Shown here in pieces: positions 54,897 to 64,000 of a stretch of DNA of 64,000 bases. This DNA is from Winogradskyella endarachnes (lineage in GTDB: Bacteria; Bacteroidota; Bacteroidia; Flavobacteriales; Flavobacteriaceae), in assembly GCF_009741275.1 (NCBI RefSeq), contig NZ_WOWS01000003.1:372001-436000 (forward strand), in the 5' to 3' direction. The number at the start of each line of letters is the position of its first letter. The stretch's first letter is position 1. The notes beneath the pieces were generated by a model. That model searched no databases, was not told the DNA's origin, and worked only from the letters and a program-made list of their open reading frames with translations. Made by a program: the position numbers and the translations under genes.

Positions 54897-56198
54897 TTAT
54901 CTTGCTCTTTTTCCTGGGTATGCAATTTCACCGTGCTCAGAAAGGTCAAGACCAACAGTTTCTTCTTCTTTTGTAACTCGAAGTCCCATTGTAGATTTTA
55001 AAATTTTAAGAATAATAAAAGATAAAACTACAGACCAAACAGCGTATGCTAACACTCCAGTTGCTTGCGCTCCTAGTTGTGTAAATCCACCTCCATTAAA
55101 TAATCCAATACCTTCATCTCCATTGATTCCCCAAAGACCAATTACTAAAGTTCCCCATGCACCAGCAACACCGTGCACAGATGCAGCTCCAATAGCATCG
55201 TCAATTTTTAATTTCTTTTCAATGAATTCTATAGAGAAAACAACAATGATACCGCCTATTAGTCCTGCGAAGACTGCTCCAATTGCAGACATGTTTCCAC
55301 ACCCAGCTGTTATACTTACTAAACCTGCAAGTGCACCATTTAATGTTTGTGGTAAATTAGGTTTTCCGTACCAAATCCATGTGGTTACTAGTGCTCCTAA
55401 TCCACCAGCTGCTGCTGCTAAATTTGTAACTAAAACAACATTTGATGCTCCAATAGCGTCAGCACCACCCCAAGCTAATTGAGATCCACCGTTAAATCCA
55501 AACCATCCTAACCAAAGGATAAATACACCTAAAGTTGCAAGTATTTGGTTGTGTCCTGGTATTGGCATTACTTTTCCATCTACATATTTTCCAATTCTTG
55601 GTCCTACCATAAAAGCAGCAACTAAAGCAGCCCATCCACCTACAGAGTGTACAATTGAAGAACCAGCAAAATCAATAAACCCTAGGTTTGTTAACCAACC
55701 AGACCCTTGCCATTGCCATCCACCTGCTATTGGGTAAATAAGAGCAGTCATTACAATAGAAAATATTGCATATGTAGAGTATTTTGTACGTCCGGCAATT
55801 GCTCCAGATACAATTGTAGCAGCAGTAGCGGCAAACATTGTTTGGAATAATAAATCAGCACCTTCTCCTTGCATTATTCCACTCCAGAAAAACCATCCGT
55901 TAGAAGTGTCACCATACATTAAAGAATAACCAATAAACCAATAGGTTAATGATCCCACACAAATATCTAGTAAATTTTTCATTGCAATATTTGCTGCGTT
56001 TTTAGATCGTGTCATTCCTGTTTCAACAAGCGTAAAACCAGCTTGCATAAAGAAAACTAAGATGGCTGAAAGTAGCATCCATAGCATTCCCATATCGCCA
56101 TTTATTGCAGCTACTGCAGCTTCCACTTCGGTAGGTTCAGGAGCAGCATCTTGTACTGCGATTAGACTTGGGATAATTGTTAATAAATTATTTATCAT
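54897..56198 (-). CDS. amt: Ammonium transporter (Amt family)
   Basis: 433 residues with eleven membrane helices. Family signatures are present: FMQAGFTLVETGMTRSKNA, the SIVHSVGGWAALVAA segment with the pore His near 185, LGWFGFNGGSQLA, and DAIGAASVHGVAGAWGTL with the second pore His near 340. It moves ammonium into the cell. It lies 27 bp after the porin-like gene. No glnK P-II gene follows it in this window, although AmtB is usually paired with one. Confidence 0.93.
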   Translation of the reverse strand: MINNLLTIIPSLIAVQDAAPEPTEVEAAVAAINGDMGMLWMLLSAILVFFMQAGFTLVETGMTRSKNAANIAMKNLLDICVGSLTYWFIGYSLMYGDTSNGWFFWSGIMQGEGADLLFQTMFAATAATIVSGAIAGRTKYSTYAIFSIVMTALIYPIAGGWQWQGSGWLTNLGFIDFAGSSIVHSVGGWAALVAAFMVGPRIGKYVDGKVMPIPGHNQILATLGVFILWLGWFGFNGGSQLAWGGADAIGASNVVLVTNLAAAAGGLGALVTTWIWYGKPNLPQTLNGALAGLVSITAGCGNMSAIGAVFAGLIGGIIVVFSIEFIEKKLKIDDAIGAASVHGVAGAWGTLVIGLWGINGDEGIGLFNGGGFTQLGAQATGVLAYAVWSVVLSFIILKILKSTMGLRVTKEEETVGLDLSEHGEIAYPGKRAR

Positions 56199-56225
56199 AA
56201 TAATTGGTGTTAGTTAGTTTAATTT

Positions 56226-57251
56226 TTAAAATGAATAGATCGCTGCTACTGTAAATGCACTTAAGCTACTAGCTGCTGCGCCATCATTATCTATTACATT
56301 ACCATAAATTCCTCCATCTGCATCAGTAAGAGAATCTAATCTAAATTCTGGTTTAATAATTAAGTTGCTGTCTACAGAGTAGCTACCTGTTAGAGTTAAA
56401 CCTAAAACACTTTCGTCATTGTTGGCGTCACCATGCAATGCAAAATATTCACCTCTTAAGCCAATACTAAATTCATCAGATGTTGCAAGTTGAGGGTAAA
56501 GAGCAGCGCCGTAAAAACCGCTTCCATCGTTATCATTGTATGCAGCGTTGATACCTAAGAAAAATGAGTCAGATAAATCAAAACCACCAGTGTAGTCAAT
56601 TTCAAAACCTAATCCTCCATTATTTCCACTGTCATAATATAGGTTTAAGTACTGTCCTGAGTAACCTAATTGAGCGCCAAAAGAATATTCACCTGTGAAT
56701 GAAGTGTCATTAGTATCCCATGGATTCATAACTGCTAACATTAAGCTAAAATCCTCAGATAATGCAAAATCTGCTTTTAATCCAACATGAGAAAATGGCC
56801 CGCTAGAAAATAAGTAAGATGTGCTATAGTTAAAGTTTGCTGCAGGAGCAATCACTTCATATCCTAAAAACGTATTAAAACGTCCCATAGTCAAAGTTGT
56901 ATTTTCTGATATGTTGTAGTAAACATATGCTTGGTTAACTATACCATCTACAATATCGTTACTAAAAGTTGCTCCAGCACCACGTGGTCCCGTAACTAAA
57001 TCTAAAACGGCACCTACTTTTCCATTCTCATAACTTGCAATTATGTTTCCCATACCTATGGCAAAACCAGTTTGGTTAGCAAAGGCAGTACCAAAAGATG
57101 CGCCAGCATCATCTGGAGCAGATAAGTAAGTTTGGTAATACGCATCAACGCTTCCACTTAGTGAAAATGACTTCTCTTCAGTCTCTTCAGTTTCTTGCGC
57201 TGTTAAAACTACTGACATTAACAGTAGAGTAAGAGAAAAAATTTTTTTCAT
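56226..57251 (-). CDS. Outer-membrane porin-like barrel
   Basis: The ATG at 57251 (341 residues) gives the signal peptide MKKIFSLTLLLMSVVLTAQ; the frame is open to 57284, but with a poor start. The mature protein is a barrel with 14-16 likely strands, acidic loops and a final FTVAAIYSF. It resembles the putative OmpL-like beta-barrel porins of Bacteroidota. As the first gene of a porin-amt unit it probably helps ammonium or nitrogen compounds cross the outer membrane. The candidate promoter is at 57282-57289. Confidence 0.8.
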   Translation of the reverse strand: MKKIFSLTLLLMSVVLTAQETEETEEKSFSLSGSVDAYYQTYLSAPDDAGASFGTAFANQTGFAIGMGNIIASYENGKVGAVLDLVTGPRGAGATFSNDIVDGIVNQAYVYYNISENTTLTMGRFNTFLGYEVIAPAANFNYSTSYLFSSGPFSHVGLKADFALSEDFSLMLAVMNPWDTNDTSFTGEYSFGAQLGYSGQYLNLYYDSGNNGGLGFEIDYTGGFDLSDSFFLGINAAYNDNDGSGFYGAALYPQLATSDEFSIGLRGEYFALHGDANNDESVLGLTLTGSYSVDSNLIIKPEFRLDSLTDADGGIYGNVIDNDGAAASSLSAFTVAAIYSF

Positions 57252-57281
57252 AATAATATATTTATAATAGTTAGTTCGTGT

Positions 57282-57289
57282 CAAATCTA
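57282..57289 (-). promoter_or_regulatory. Candidate -7 promoter element of the porin-amt unit
   Basis: TAGATTTG on the minus strand matches TAnnTTTG exactly, 30 bp before the porin ATG. No TTTG is found at the -33 position; that place is taken by the palindrome at 57306-57324, which suggests an activator-dependent promoter. Confidence 0.55.
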
Positions 57290-57305
57290 TGTAAACTTTA
57301 ATTAC

Positions 57306-57324
57306 ACCCTATGAATTTAAGGGT
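57306..57324. promoter_or_regulatory. Palindromic site ACCC-N11-GGGT, proximal
   Basis: ACCCTATGAATTTAAGGGT, 16 bp upstream of the -7 element, covering the -33 region of the porin-amt promoter. It shares its ends and length with the distal site. Confidence 0.5.
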
Positions 57325-57358
57325 ATAAATAATTATTTTTATGAATATTGAATTTTAG

Positions 57359-57377
57359 ACCCCAATTTTTTTGGGGT
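57359..57377. promoter_or_regulatory. Palindromic site ACCC-N11-GGGT, distal
   Basis: ACCCCAATTTTTTTGGGGT, centred 53 bp from the proximal site (close to five helix turns), so both face the same side of the DNA. Confidence 0.5.
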
Positions 57378-57691
57378 AAAAATTAAAAAGGCTCTTTTTT
57401 TTGAAATATCAATAATTGCCAATTTGAGAATTTGAATAAAAAAAATTAAAATTTATAATAATCATTTATAATTTTAAGTGTTATGAAATCGTTTTCGCAA
57501 CTTTTGAGTCTTTTTTTTGAGTATTTGATATTAGCCGATTCTTAGTATTTTTTAAATTTATTGAAAGATTTTCATTCAAAAAGAAGTTTACTATTGATAT
57601 GCCAAAACTCATTCAACTATTTTTTTAATAATTTTTTTGCTTTTATCTTGGGCTTAAATAAAGGATAGAACCTTTAAAAAATTAGTGAAAT

Positions 57692-60600
57692 ATGTTTAAA
57701 AAACAAGGACTCTATTTACCGGAATATGAGCATGAAAATTGTGGCGCAGGATTTATATGTAATCTCAAAGGAGAAAAGACAAATCAAATTATACATGATG
57801 CCTTAGAAATACTAGTAAAACTAGAGCATAGAGGTGGTGTAAGTGCAGATGGAAAAACAGGTGATGGTGCAGGCCTTTTAATCGATATTCCTCATGCGTA
57901 TTTTAAGCGTGTATGTGGGTTTAAAGTACCTGTAAGAGGTAAGTATGCTGTAGGTATGGTTTTCTTACCAAAAAATAGAAATCAGTATAAGTTTTGTAAG
58001 GATACATTTGAGAAAGAAATTATAGCACAAGGACTCACGGTTATTGGTTGGCGAGAGGTGCCAGTAGATTCTACACAATTGGGTGAAATTGCATTGGCTT
58101 CTGAGCCTAATATAGAACAGCTTTTTGTTGGGAAATCTAACGAAGTTTCGGAGGCAGATTTTAAGGCTAAACTTTATGCTGCGCGTAAGGTAACTGAACA
58201 TGTGGTGAGAAAATCTAAGATGTCGCAAAGCTCTTATTTTTATGTGTCGAGTTTGTCTATGAATACGCTTATATATAAAGGTATAATTATGCCAGAAGAT
58301 ATTGGGCTATATTATAAAGATTTACAAGAGGACGATTTGGTAACACGTTTGGCACTGGTTCATCAACGCTTTTCCACTAATACAATGCCTACATGGGAAT
58401 TAGCCCAGCCATTTAGATTTATGTGTCAAAATGGAGAAATAAACACACTTCGCGGAAATGTTAGTAGAATGCGTGTACGAGAAGAAATAATGAAAAGTGA
58501 TGTTTTTGGTCCTCAAATAGAAAAATTATTTCCAATAATACTTCCTGGTAAATCAGATTCTGCATCAATGGATATGGTTGTGGAATTGTTAACTCATACA
58601 GGTAGGTCTCTACCAGAAGTAATGATGATGATGATACCAGAAGCTTGGGAAAAGCACGCTACTATGTCTCCAGAGAAAAAAGCATTTTATGATTATAATG
58701 CCTGTATAATGGAACCTTGGGATGGGCCAGCTTCTGTACCGTTTACAGATGGTAATTATATAGGTGCGCTTTTAGATAGAAATGGTTTAAGACCATCGAG
58801 ATATACCGTTACAAAAAGTGGTAAATTAATAATGTCATCAGAAATTGGTGTGGTAGATATAGAACCAGATGATATAGAAAGTCATGGTCGTTTAGAGCCA
58901 GGAAAAATGTTTCTAGTGGATATGAATCAAGGCCGAATTATTAATGACGAAGAAATAAAAAGTAAGATTGTTAAGGAAAGACCATACCAAGAATGGCTAG
59001 ATAAAACTAGACTACATTTAAAAGATATTCCATATACAGGAGAAACTTGTCCTATTGAAACGTTAGATATAAAGACGAGGCAACGCTTATTTAATTACAC
59101 CTACGAAGATATTCAAGAGGTGATTACTCCAATGGCTCAGAAAGGAAAAGAAGCCTTAGGGTCTATGGGGATTGATACGCCTTTAGCAGTTCTATCTAAT
59201 CAACCACAACTTATTTCAAACTATTTCAAACAACTTTTTGCTCAAGTTACCAATCCACCATTAGATGGAATGAGAGAAGAAATTGTCACTGATATTAGTC
59301 TTAATTTAGGAAAAGATAGAAATATATTTAGTATCACCGAAAGGCAATGTAGAAAGTTGAAAATACAAAATCCAGTAATTTCAAATGATGATTTAGCTAA
59401 AATTAGAAACATACAAGTAGAAGGTTTTAAGGCAGAAACCATTGAAATGTTATATCAAAAAGATAGAGGTCTTAATGGTTTAGAAGACGCTTTAGACGGT
59501 ATAATTATTCAAATTGAAAAAGCGTTAATACGAAAAACAAATATCATCATATTATCAGATAGAGGAGTTAGTAGAGAAATGGCTCCAATACCGCCATTGT
59601 TGGCCTGCTCTTATGTAAGTCATCAAATGAATCGCTTACGTAAACGGTCTTATTTTGATATAATTATTGAGTCTGCAGAACCACGAGAGCCGCATCATTT
59701 TGCAACTTTATTTGGTTATGGTGCAAGTGCAGTTAACCCTTATATGGTAAATGAAATTATTAGAATGCAAGTTACTGATGGTTTTATTACAGATATGGAT
59801 GAGCAAAAAGCCGTAGATAATTTTAATAAAGGTATAGGAAAAGGCCTATTAAAGGTAATGAATAAAATAGGTATTTCAACTTTACGTTCTTACAGAGGTT
59901 CTCAAATTTTTGAAATTGTTGGTTTTAATTCTCAATTTGTAGAAAAATATTTTCCATATACAGCTTCAAGAATTGAAGGGATTGGCTTATATGAAATTGA
60001 AAAAGAAATCGATAAACGTCACCAACATGCTTTTCCTGGTAATATACTAGACAAACGTTTAGGTTTAAATATTGGTGGTGATTATAGATGGAGACGAAAT
60101 GGAGAAAAGCATCTATTTAATCCAACAACAGTTGCAAAATTACAGCAAGCCGTGCGCTTAAGTGATCAAGCCAGTTATGATGTTTATGCAAAAACAATTA
60201 ATGAGCAATCTAAAAATTTAATGACCATTCGTGGATTGTTTGAATTTAATAATATAGATCCAATTCCTATAGAAGAGGTAGAACCTTGGACGGAAATCGT
60301 AAAACGTTTTAAAACAGGAGCGATGTCTTATGGTTCAATTTCTAGAGAAGCTCACGAAAATTTAGCAATTGCCATGAACCGAATTGGAGGTAAATCTAAT
60401 TCTGGAGAAGGCGGAGAAGACAGAAGACGTTTTCAGCCAGATGTTAATGGAGATAGCAGAAATTCAGCTATTAAGCAAGTGGCTTCAGGTCGTTTTGGAG
60501 TAACGTCTCATTACTTAACCAACGCAAAAGAAATTCAAATAAAAATGGCTCAAGGTGCAAAACCTGGAGAAGGTGGGCAATTGCCAGGTGAGAAAGTATT

Positions 60601-62206
60601 ACCGTGGATTGCAGCAGCTAGAAATTCAACACCTTTTGTAGGCTTAATTTCACCACCTCCGCATCATGATATTTATTCTATTGAAGATTTAGCACAATTA
60701 ATATACGACTTAAAAAATGCTAATAGAGATGCAAGAATCAATGTAAAACTAGTATCAGAAGTTGGTGTTGGTACAATTGCAGCTGGAGTTGCCAAAGCCA
60801 AAGCCGATGTAGTCCTTATTTCGGGTTACGATGGTGGTACAGGTGCTTCGCCTCTAACATCTTTAAAACATGCTGGTTTACCTTGGGAACTAGGTTTAGC
60901 AGAAGCGCAACAAACTTTGGTGCTTAATAATTTAAGAAGTAGAATTGTAGTAGAGTGCGACGGACAATTAAAAACAGGAAGAGATGTTGCAATAGCAGCA
61001 TTATTAGGTGCCGAAGAGTTTGGTTTTGCAACTGCTCCACTTGTGGCATCAGGTTGTATAATGATGCGTAAATGTCATTTAAATACATGTCCGGTTGGTA
61101 TTGCTACACAAGATAAAGAGTTGCGTAAAAACTTTAAAGGTACACCAGAACACGTTATTAATTTCTTCTATTATATCGCAGAAGAATTAAGAGGTATAAT
61201 GTCGGAGTTAGGATTTAGATCTATGGCAGAAATGATTGGTCAAACTCATAAAATAAATGCTAATAAAGCTATTCAACATTACAAAGCCAAAGGATTAGAT
61301 TTATCTTCTATTTTACATAGGCCAGAAATTTATAATAAGTTGACGGTAAAGAATACAGAAAGGCAAGAACATAATTTAGATAATGTTCTAGATTTTAAAA
61401 TCTTGAAAGATTCGCATCGTGCATTATATAGAAAAGAACAGATGACCTTATCTTATCCTATAAAGAATACCAACAGAACTGTTGGAGCAATTGTTAGCAA
61501 TGAGATTTCAAAAATATATGGTCACTTAGGATTGCCAGAAGATACTTTAAATATCAATTTTACAGGGTCAGCCGGACAAAGTTTTGGTGCATTTGGTGCG
61601 CATGGTCTTACGTTCAACCTTCAAGGAAATACAAATGATTATTTGGGTAAAGGATTATCTGGAGCTAAATTAATAGTAAAGAAACCTGAAAAGGCGGATT
61701 TTAAAGCAGAAGAAAATATCATAATTGGTAACGTGTGTTTATTTGGTGCTGTTGAAGGTCAGGCTTATATCAACGGAATTGCAGGAGAGCGTTTTGCAGT
61801 GAGAAACTCGGGTGCAATTGCAGTTGTAGAAGGAGTTGGTGATCACTGTTGTGAATATATGACTGGAGGAAAAGTGGTCGTTCTTGGTAAAACCGGTAGA
61901 AACTTTGCAGCTGGTATGAGTGGAGGAATTGCATATGTATATGACCCAGAAAACAAATTTAAAAATGGCTTGTGTAATATGGAAACTATAGAATTTGAGA
62001 AGATTCTAAAGAAAGATGCAAGCGATTTAAAATCTATGATAGAAGCACACGTAGCATACACAAACAGTGATTTAGGTAAATCTTTATTAAAAGATTGGGA
62101 GACAAGTTTAAATCATTTTGTGCGCGTTATGCCTACGGAATACAAACGTGCTTTAAAACGTTTAGAGACAGAAGAACAAATGGTAGAAGAATTAGAAACA
62201 GTATAG
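57692..62206 (+). CDS. gltB: Glutamate synthase large subunit
   Basis: 1504 residues, full length. The N-terminal nucleophile Cys17 (ENCGAGF) follows a 16-residue leader that must be removed, giving the class II amidotransferase domain (17 to about 420). A central domain, the FMN-binding barrel ([27 protein letters not shown] near 1040-1055), the [3Fe-4S] cysteines in [19 protein letters not shown], and a C-terminal beta-helix ([13 protein letters not shown]) follow. With GltD it makes two glutamates from glutamine and 2-oxoglutarate. It is divergent from the porin-amt unit, so both may answer to nitrogen status. Confidence 0.96.
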   Translation: MFKKQGLYLPEYEHENCGAGFICNLKGEKTNQIIHDALEILVKLEHRGGVSADGKTGDGAGLLIDIPHAYFKRVCGFKVPVRGKYAVGMVFLPKNRNQYKFCKDTFEKEIIAQGLTVIGWREVPVDSTQLGEIALASEPNIEQLFVGKSNEVSEADFKAKLYAARKVTEHVVRKSKMSQSSYFYVSSLSMNTLIYKGIIMPEDIGLYYKDLQEDDLVTRLALVHQRFSTNTMPTWELAQPFRFMCQNGEINTLRGNVSRMRVREEIMKSDVFGPQIEKLFPIILPGKSDSASMDMVVELLTHTGRSLPEVMMMMIPEAWEKHATMSPEKKAFYDYNACIMEPWDGPASVPFTDGNYIGALLDRNGLRPSRYTVTKSGKLIMSSEIGVVDIEPDDIESHGRLEPGKMFLVDMNQGRIINDEEIKSKIVKERPYQEWLDKTRLHLKDIPYTGETCPIETLDIKTRQRLFNYTYEDIQEVITPMAQKGKEALGSMGIDTPLAVLSNQPQLISNYFKQLFAQVTNPPLDGMREEIVTDISLNLGKDRNIFSITERQCRKLKIQNPVISNDDLAKIRNIQVEGFKAETIEMLYQKDRGLNGLEDALDGIIIQIEKALIRKTNIIILSDRGVSREMAPIPPLLACSYVSHQMNRLRKRSYFDIIIESAEPREPHHFATLFGYGASAVNPYMVNEIIRMQVTDGFITDMDEQKAVDNFNKGIGKGLLKVMNKIGISTLRSYRGSQIFEIVGFNSQFVEKYFPYTASRIEGIGLYEIEKEIDKRHQHAFPGNILDKRLGLNIGGDYRWRRNGEKHLFNPTTVAKLQQAVRLSDQASYDVYAKTINEQSKNLMTIRGLFEFNNIDPIPIEEVEPWTEIVKRFKTGAMSYGSISREAHENLAIAMNRIGGKSNSGEGGEDRRRFQPDVNGDSRNSAIKQVASGRFGVTSHYLTNAKEIQIKMAQGAKPGEGGQLPGEKVLPWIAAARNSTPFVGLISPPPHHDIYSIEDLAQLIYDLKNANRDARINVKLVSEVGVGTIAAGVAKAKADVVLISGYDGGTGASPLTSLKHAGLPWELGLAEAQQTLVLNNLRSRIVVECDGQLKTGRDVAIAALLGAEEFGFATAPLVASGCIMMRKCHLNTCPVGIATQDKELRKNFKGTPEHVINFFYYIAEELRGIMSELGFRSMAEMIGQTHKINANKAIQHYKAKGLDLSSILHRPEIYNKLTVKNTERQEHNLDNVLDFKILKDSHRALYRKEQMTLSYPIKNTNRTVGAIVSNEISKIYGHLGLPEDTLNINFTGSAGQSFGAFGAHGLTFNLQGNTNDYLGKGLSGAKLIVKKPEKADFKAEENIIIGNVCLFGAVEGQAYINGIAGERFAVRNSGAIAVVEGVGDHCCEYMTGGKVVVLGKTGRNFAAGMSGGIAYVYDPENKFKNGLCNMETIEFEKILKKDASDLKSMIEAHVAYTNSDLGKSLLKDWETSLNHFVRVMPTEYKRALKRLETEEQMVEELETV

Positions 62207-62210
62207 GATA

Positions 62211-63674
62211 ATGGGAAAAGTAACAGGTTTTAAAGAATTCGAAAGAAAAGATGAGTCATACAAACCCGTAAAGGACCGTGTAAAACATTACAATGAGTTT
62301 ACAGTGCCTTTAAAGGATAAAGACATAATTGAGCAAGGGTCACGTTGTATGGATTGTGGAATTCCATTTTGTCATAGTGGTTGTCCGCTTGGTAATTTAA
62401 TTCCAGATTTTAATCATATGGTTCACCAAGGAGAATGGCAAAAGGCTTCTTGGATTTTGCACTCAACAAATAATTTCCCGGAGTTTACAGGGCGTTTATG
62501 TCCTGCACCATGTGAAAAAGCTTGTGTTTTAGGGATTATTGAAGATCCAGTTTCTATCGAGAATATAGAAAAAAGTATTGTAGAACGAGCCTTTAAAGAA
62601 GGTTGGATTAAACCACAGCCACCAAAAGTTAGAACAGAAAAAACAATAGCGATTGTTGGTTCTGGTCCTGCAGGTTTGGCTGCTGCTCAACAATTAAATA
62701 GAGCTGGTCATACAGTAACTGTTTTTGAGCGTGATGATGCTATTGGTGGATTGTTGCGATACGGAATCCCGAATTTTAAAATGGAAAAAGGCATCATTGA
62801 TCGACGTTTAGCTATTCTTAAAGCGGAAGGTATTGTATTTAAAACCAATGTTAATGTTGGTGTAAACTATGATGTTGAAGAATTGAAAAAATTTGATGCA
62901 GTTGTGCTTTGTGGTGGTGCAACAGAAAGAAGAAGTTTGCCAACTCCTGGAATTGATGCAGATGGCGTAGTACAAGCTATGGATTTTTTAACACAACAGA
63001 CTAAAGTGGTATTTGGGCAAAAAATAAAAGATCAAGTTTTAGCAACTGGTAAAAATGTGATTGTTATTGGAGGTGGAGATACAGGAAGTGATTGTATAGG
63101 AACCTCTAATCGTCAAGGTGCAAAATCAGTTGTAAATTTTGAAATAATGCCAAAACCGCCAGGTCATCGCTCGCCAACGACTCCATGGCCATATTGGCCA
63201 CTGCAGTTAAAGACTTCAACATCTCACAAAGAAGGTGTAGAACGTAACTGGTTAATCAATACAAAAGAGTTTGTAACCAATGCAAAAGGAAAATTAACAG
63301 CTCTAAAAACGGTTAATGTAGAATGGGAAATGATTCCTGGAGAACGACCTAAATTAATAGAAGTTCCTGGTACAGAAAAAACTTGGAAATGCGATTTAGC
63401 CTTATTGGCACTTGGATTTACTGGGCCAGAATCAACACTTGCTGAGAAACTTGGTATAAAACGAGATGCGCGCTCTAACTATAAAGCTGAATACGGAAAA
63501 TATCAAACTAATATTCCAAATATTTTTACAGCAGGAGATATGCGAAGAGGGCAATCTCTAATTGTTTGGGCAATTTCTGAAGGTAGGGAAGCTGCTAGAC
63601 AAGTTGATATTTACCTAATGGGAAAATCAGATTTGGCTACTAAAAATGAAGAAGGTGATTTGGTAGGACTATAA
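62211..63674 (+). CDS. gltD: Glutamate synthase small subunit
   Basis: 487 residues. The N-terminal cysteine clusters (CMDCGIPFCHSGCPLGN near 44-60, then LCPAPCEKAC near 95-105) bind two [4Fe-4S] centres. The FAD motif is IVGSGPAGLAAAQQLNRAG near 148-166, NADPH binding is at VIGGGDTGSDC near 285-295, and the closing FAD motif is NIFTAGDMRRGQSLIVWAI. It passes electrons from NADPH to GltB. It starts 4 bp after gltB. Confidence 0.96.
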   Translation: MGKVTGFKEFERKDESYKPVKDRVKHYNEFTVPLKDKDIIEQGSRCMDCGIPFCHSGCPLGNLIPDFNHMVHQGEWQKASWILHSTNNFPEFTGRLCPAPCEKACVLGIIEDPVSIENIEKSIVERAFKEGWIKPQPPKVRTEKTIAIVGSGPAGLAAAQQLNRAGHTVTVFERDDAIGGLLRYGIPNFKMEKGIIDRRLAILKAEGIVFKTNVNVGVNYDVEELKKFDAVVLCGGATERRSLPTPGIDADGVVQAMDFLTQQTKVVFGQKIKDQVLATGKNVIVIGGGDTGSDCIGTSNRQGAKSVVNFEIMPKPPGHRSPTTPWPYWPLQLKTSTSHKEGVERNWLINTKEFVTNAKGKLTALKTVNVEWEMIPGERPKLIEVPGTEKTWKCDLALLALGFTGPESTLAEKLGIKRDARSNYKAEYGKYQTNIPNIFTAGDMRRGQSLIVWAISEGREAARQVDIYLMGKSDLATKNEEGDLVGL

Positions 63675-63745
63675 TTAAAAACTTAATAAATAAACTTCTA
63701 CTACTATACAATTTTAAGGGTCAGTCTATTATTAGGGTAGAAAGT

Positions 63746-63774
63746 AAAAGCATCTGGAAACAGATGCTTTTTTT
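63746..63774 (+). terminator. Terminator after gltBD
   Basis: AAAAGCATCTG, GAAA loop, CAGATGCTTTT (11-bp perfect stem) ending in a seven-T run, 71 bp past the gltD stop. Confidence 0.9.
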
Positions 63775-63865
63775 ATTTTGTAACTAATACCAGTTGCACA
63801 ATAATGTTTACTTTTAATATAAGTAGTTTATTAATTACGTTTTCAAATTGTAATAGAATAAAAAG

Positions 63866-63891
63866 AGGACATCAATTTGATGTCCTTTTTT
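63866..63891. terminator. Bidirectional terminator between gltD and the next gene
   Basis: AGGACATCA, ATT loop, TGATGTCCT with a T-run on the plus strand and an A-run on the other side. It probably ends the convergent minus-strand gene whose tail enters the window at 63903. Confidence 0.8.
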
Positions 63892-63902
63892 AGATGCGTT
63901 AA

Positions 63903-63998
63903 CTATAAGTTTGGTTGAGGGGTTAACCTTAAATATGGCTTAACTTCTTTGTGTCCCTTCGGAAATAATTCTGGAATTTGTTCATTGGTCACAGCAGG
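63903..63998 (-). CDS. C-terminal tail of a gene entering from the right
   Basis: On the minus strand one frame is open for 31 codons from the edge to a TAG at 63903-63905; the other two frames stop within a few codons. The tail (PAVTNEQIPELFPKGHKEVK, then PYLRLTPQPNL) is protein-like and stops 11 bp before a bidirectional terminator, where a real gene should end. The product cannot be named from 31 residues. Confidence 0.6.
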   Translation of the reverse strand, partial: PAVTNEQIPELFPKGHKEVKPYLRLTPQPNL

Positions 63999-64000
63999 TG

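Larger units (their letters stand above)
57252..57691. other. 440-bp divergent intergenic region, porin-amt / gltBD
   Basis: Very AT-rich, with no gene. It holds the porin promoter and two 19-bp palindromes (listed separately), all on the porin side. About 310 bp on the gltB side shows runs of A and T but no clear promoter or riboswitch that I could recognise. Confidence 0.6.

Noticed and set aside
1..64000. Mobile elements, integrases, tRNA or rRNA genes
   Set aside because: No transposase, integrase or phage protein and no cloverleaf or rRNA motif was seen in any spacer.

Overview
The window is AT-rich DNA from a bacterium of the phylum Bacteroidota, most likely a marine member of the Flavobacteriaceae. 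The evidence is a SusC/SusD pair, the lipoprotein TamL next to TamB, a DUF547 pair, many lipoproteins and outer-membrane barrels with short signal peptides, almost no Shine-Dalgarno signals, and a promoter -7 element of the form TAnnTTTG. No tRNA, rRNA, CRISPR array, insertion sequence or phage gene was seen. The genes look vertically settled and tightly packed.

Layout. (1) 1-4.5 kb: a polyamine operon with the end of arginine decarboxylase, agmatinase, a deoxyhypusine-synthase-like enzyme and a GNAT-nitrilase fusion. (2) 5.2-12.6 kb, minus strand: six genes joined by overlaps of 1-4 bp or a 2 bp gap. They encode an FAD oxidoreductase, a NapH-like membrane polyferredoxin, a MORN-type repeat protein, a DPM1-like GT2, a cellulose-synthase-like GT2 and a multi-pass mannosyltransferase-like enzyme. 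(3) 12.7-17.4 kb, plus strand: DUF547, an outer-membrane barrel, a GH113-like lipoprotein, another lipoprotein and a BamA-like protein. (4) 17.4-33.9 kb, almost all minus strand: a locus built around ArsS (arsenosugar radical SAM enzyme), its AhpD-like companion, two TIGR04282-type nucleotidyl/glycosyltransferases, a TIGR04283-type GT2, a second DUF547, a sterol-desaturase-like protein, purine nucleoside phosphorylase, rhodanese, an atypical metallophosphoesterase, a sodium:solute symporter and a SusC/SusD pair. (5) 34-43 kb: hydrolase, deaminase and the TamL/TamB envelope pair. (6) 43.3-46 kb: metX and metY behind a SAM-I riboswitch. (7) 47.7-54.7 kb: leuA-leuC-leuD-leuB-ppc. (8) 54.9-63.7 kb: nitrogen assimilation, with amt and a porin-like gene divergent from gltBD.

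The most interesting part is region 4, perhaps together with 2 and 3. It looks like a complete post-ArsS arsenosugar route. ArsS makes a 5'-deoxy-5'-arsenic adenosine, the phosphorylase could remove adenine and leave a ribose 1-phosphate, the CofC-like enzyme could activate it, and the GT2 could glycosylate it. Cell-surface transport genes sit in the same transcription unit. The arsenite methyltransferase ArsM, which should supply the substrate, is not in the window. That is either a gap filled elsewhere in the genome or a hint that the locus acts on something else.

Regulatory finds include the SAM-I riboswitch, two 19-bp palindromes spaced 53 bp apart between the porin-amt and gltBD units, several strong terminators, and two families of small dispersed hairpins, several of which lie just before start codons.
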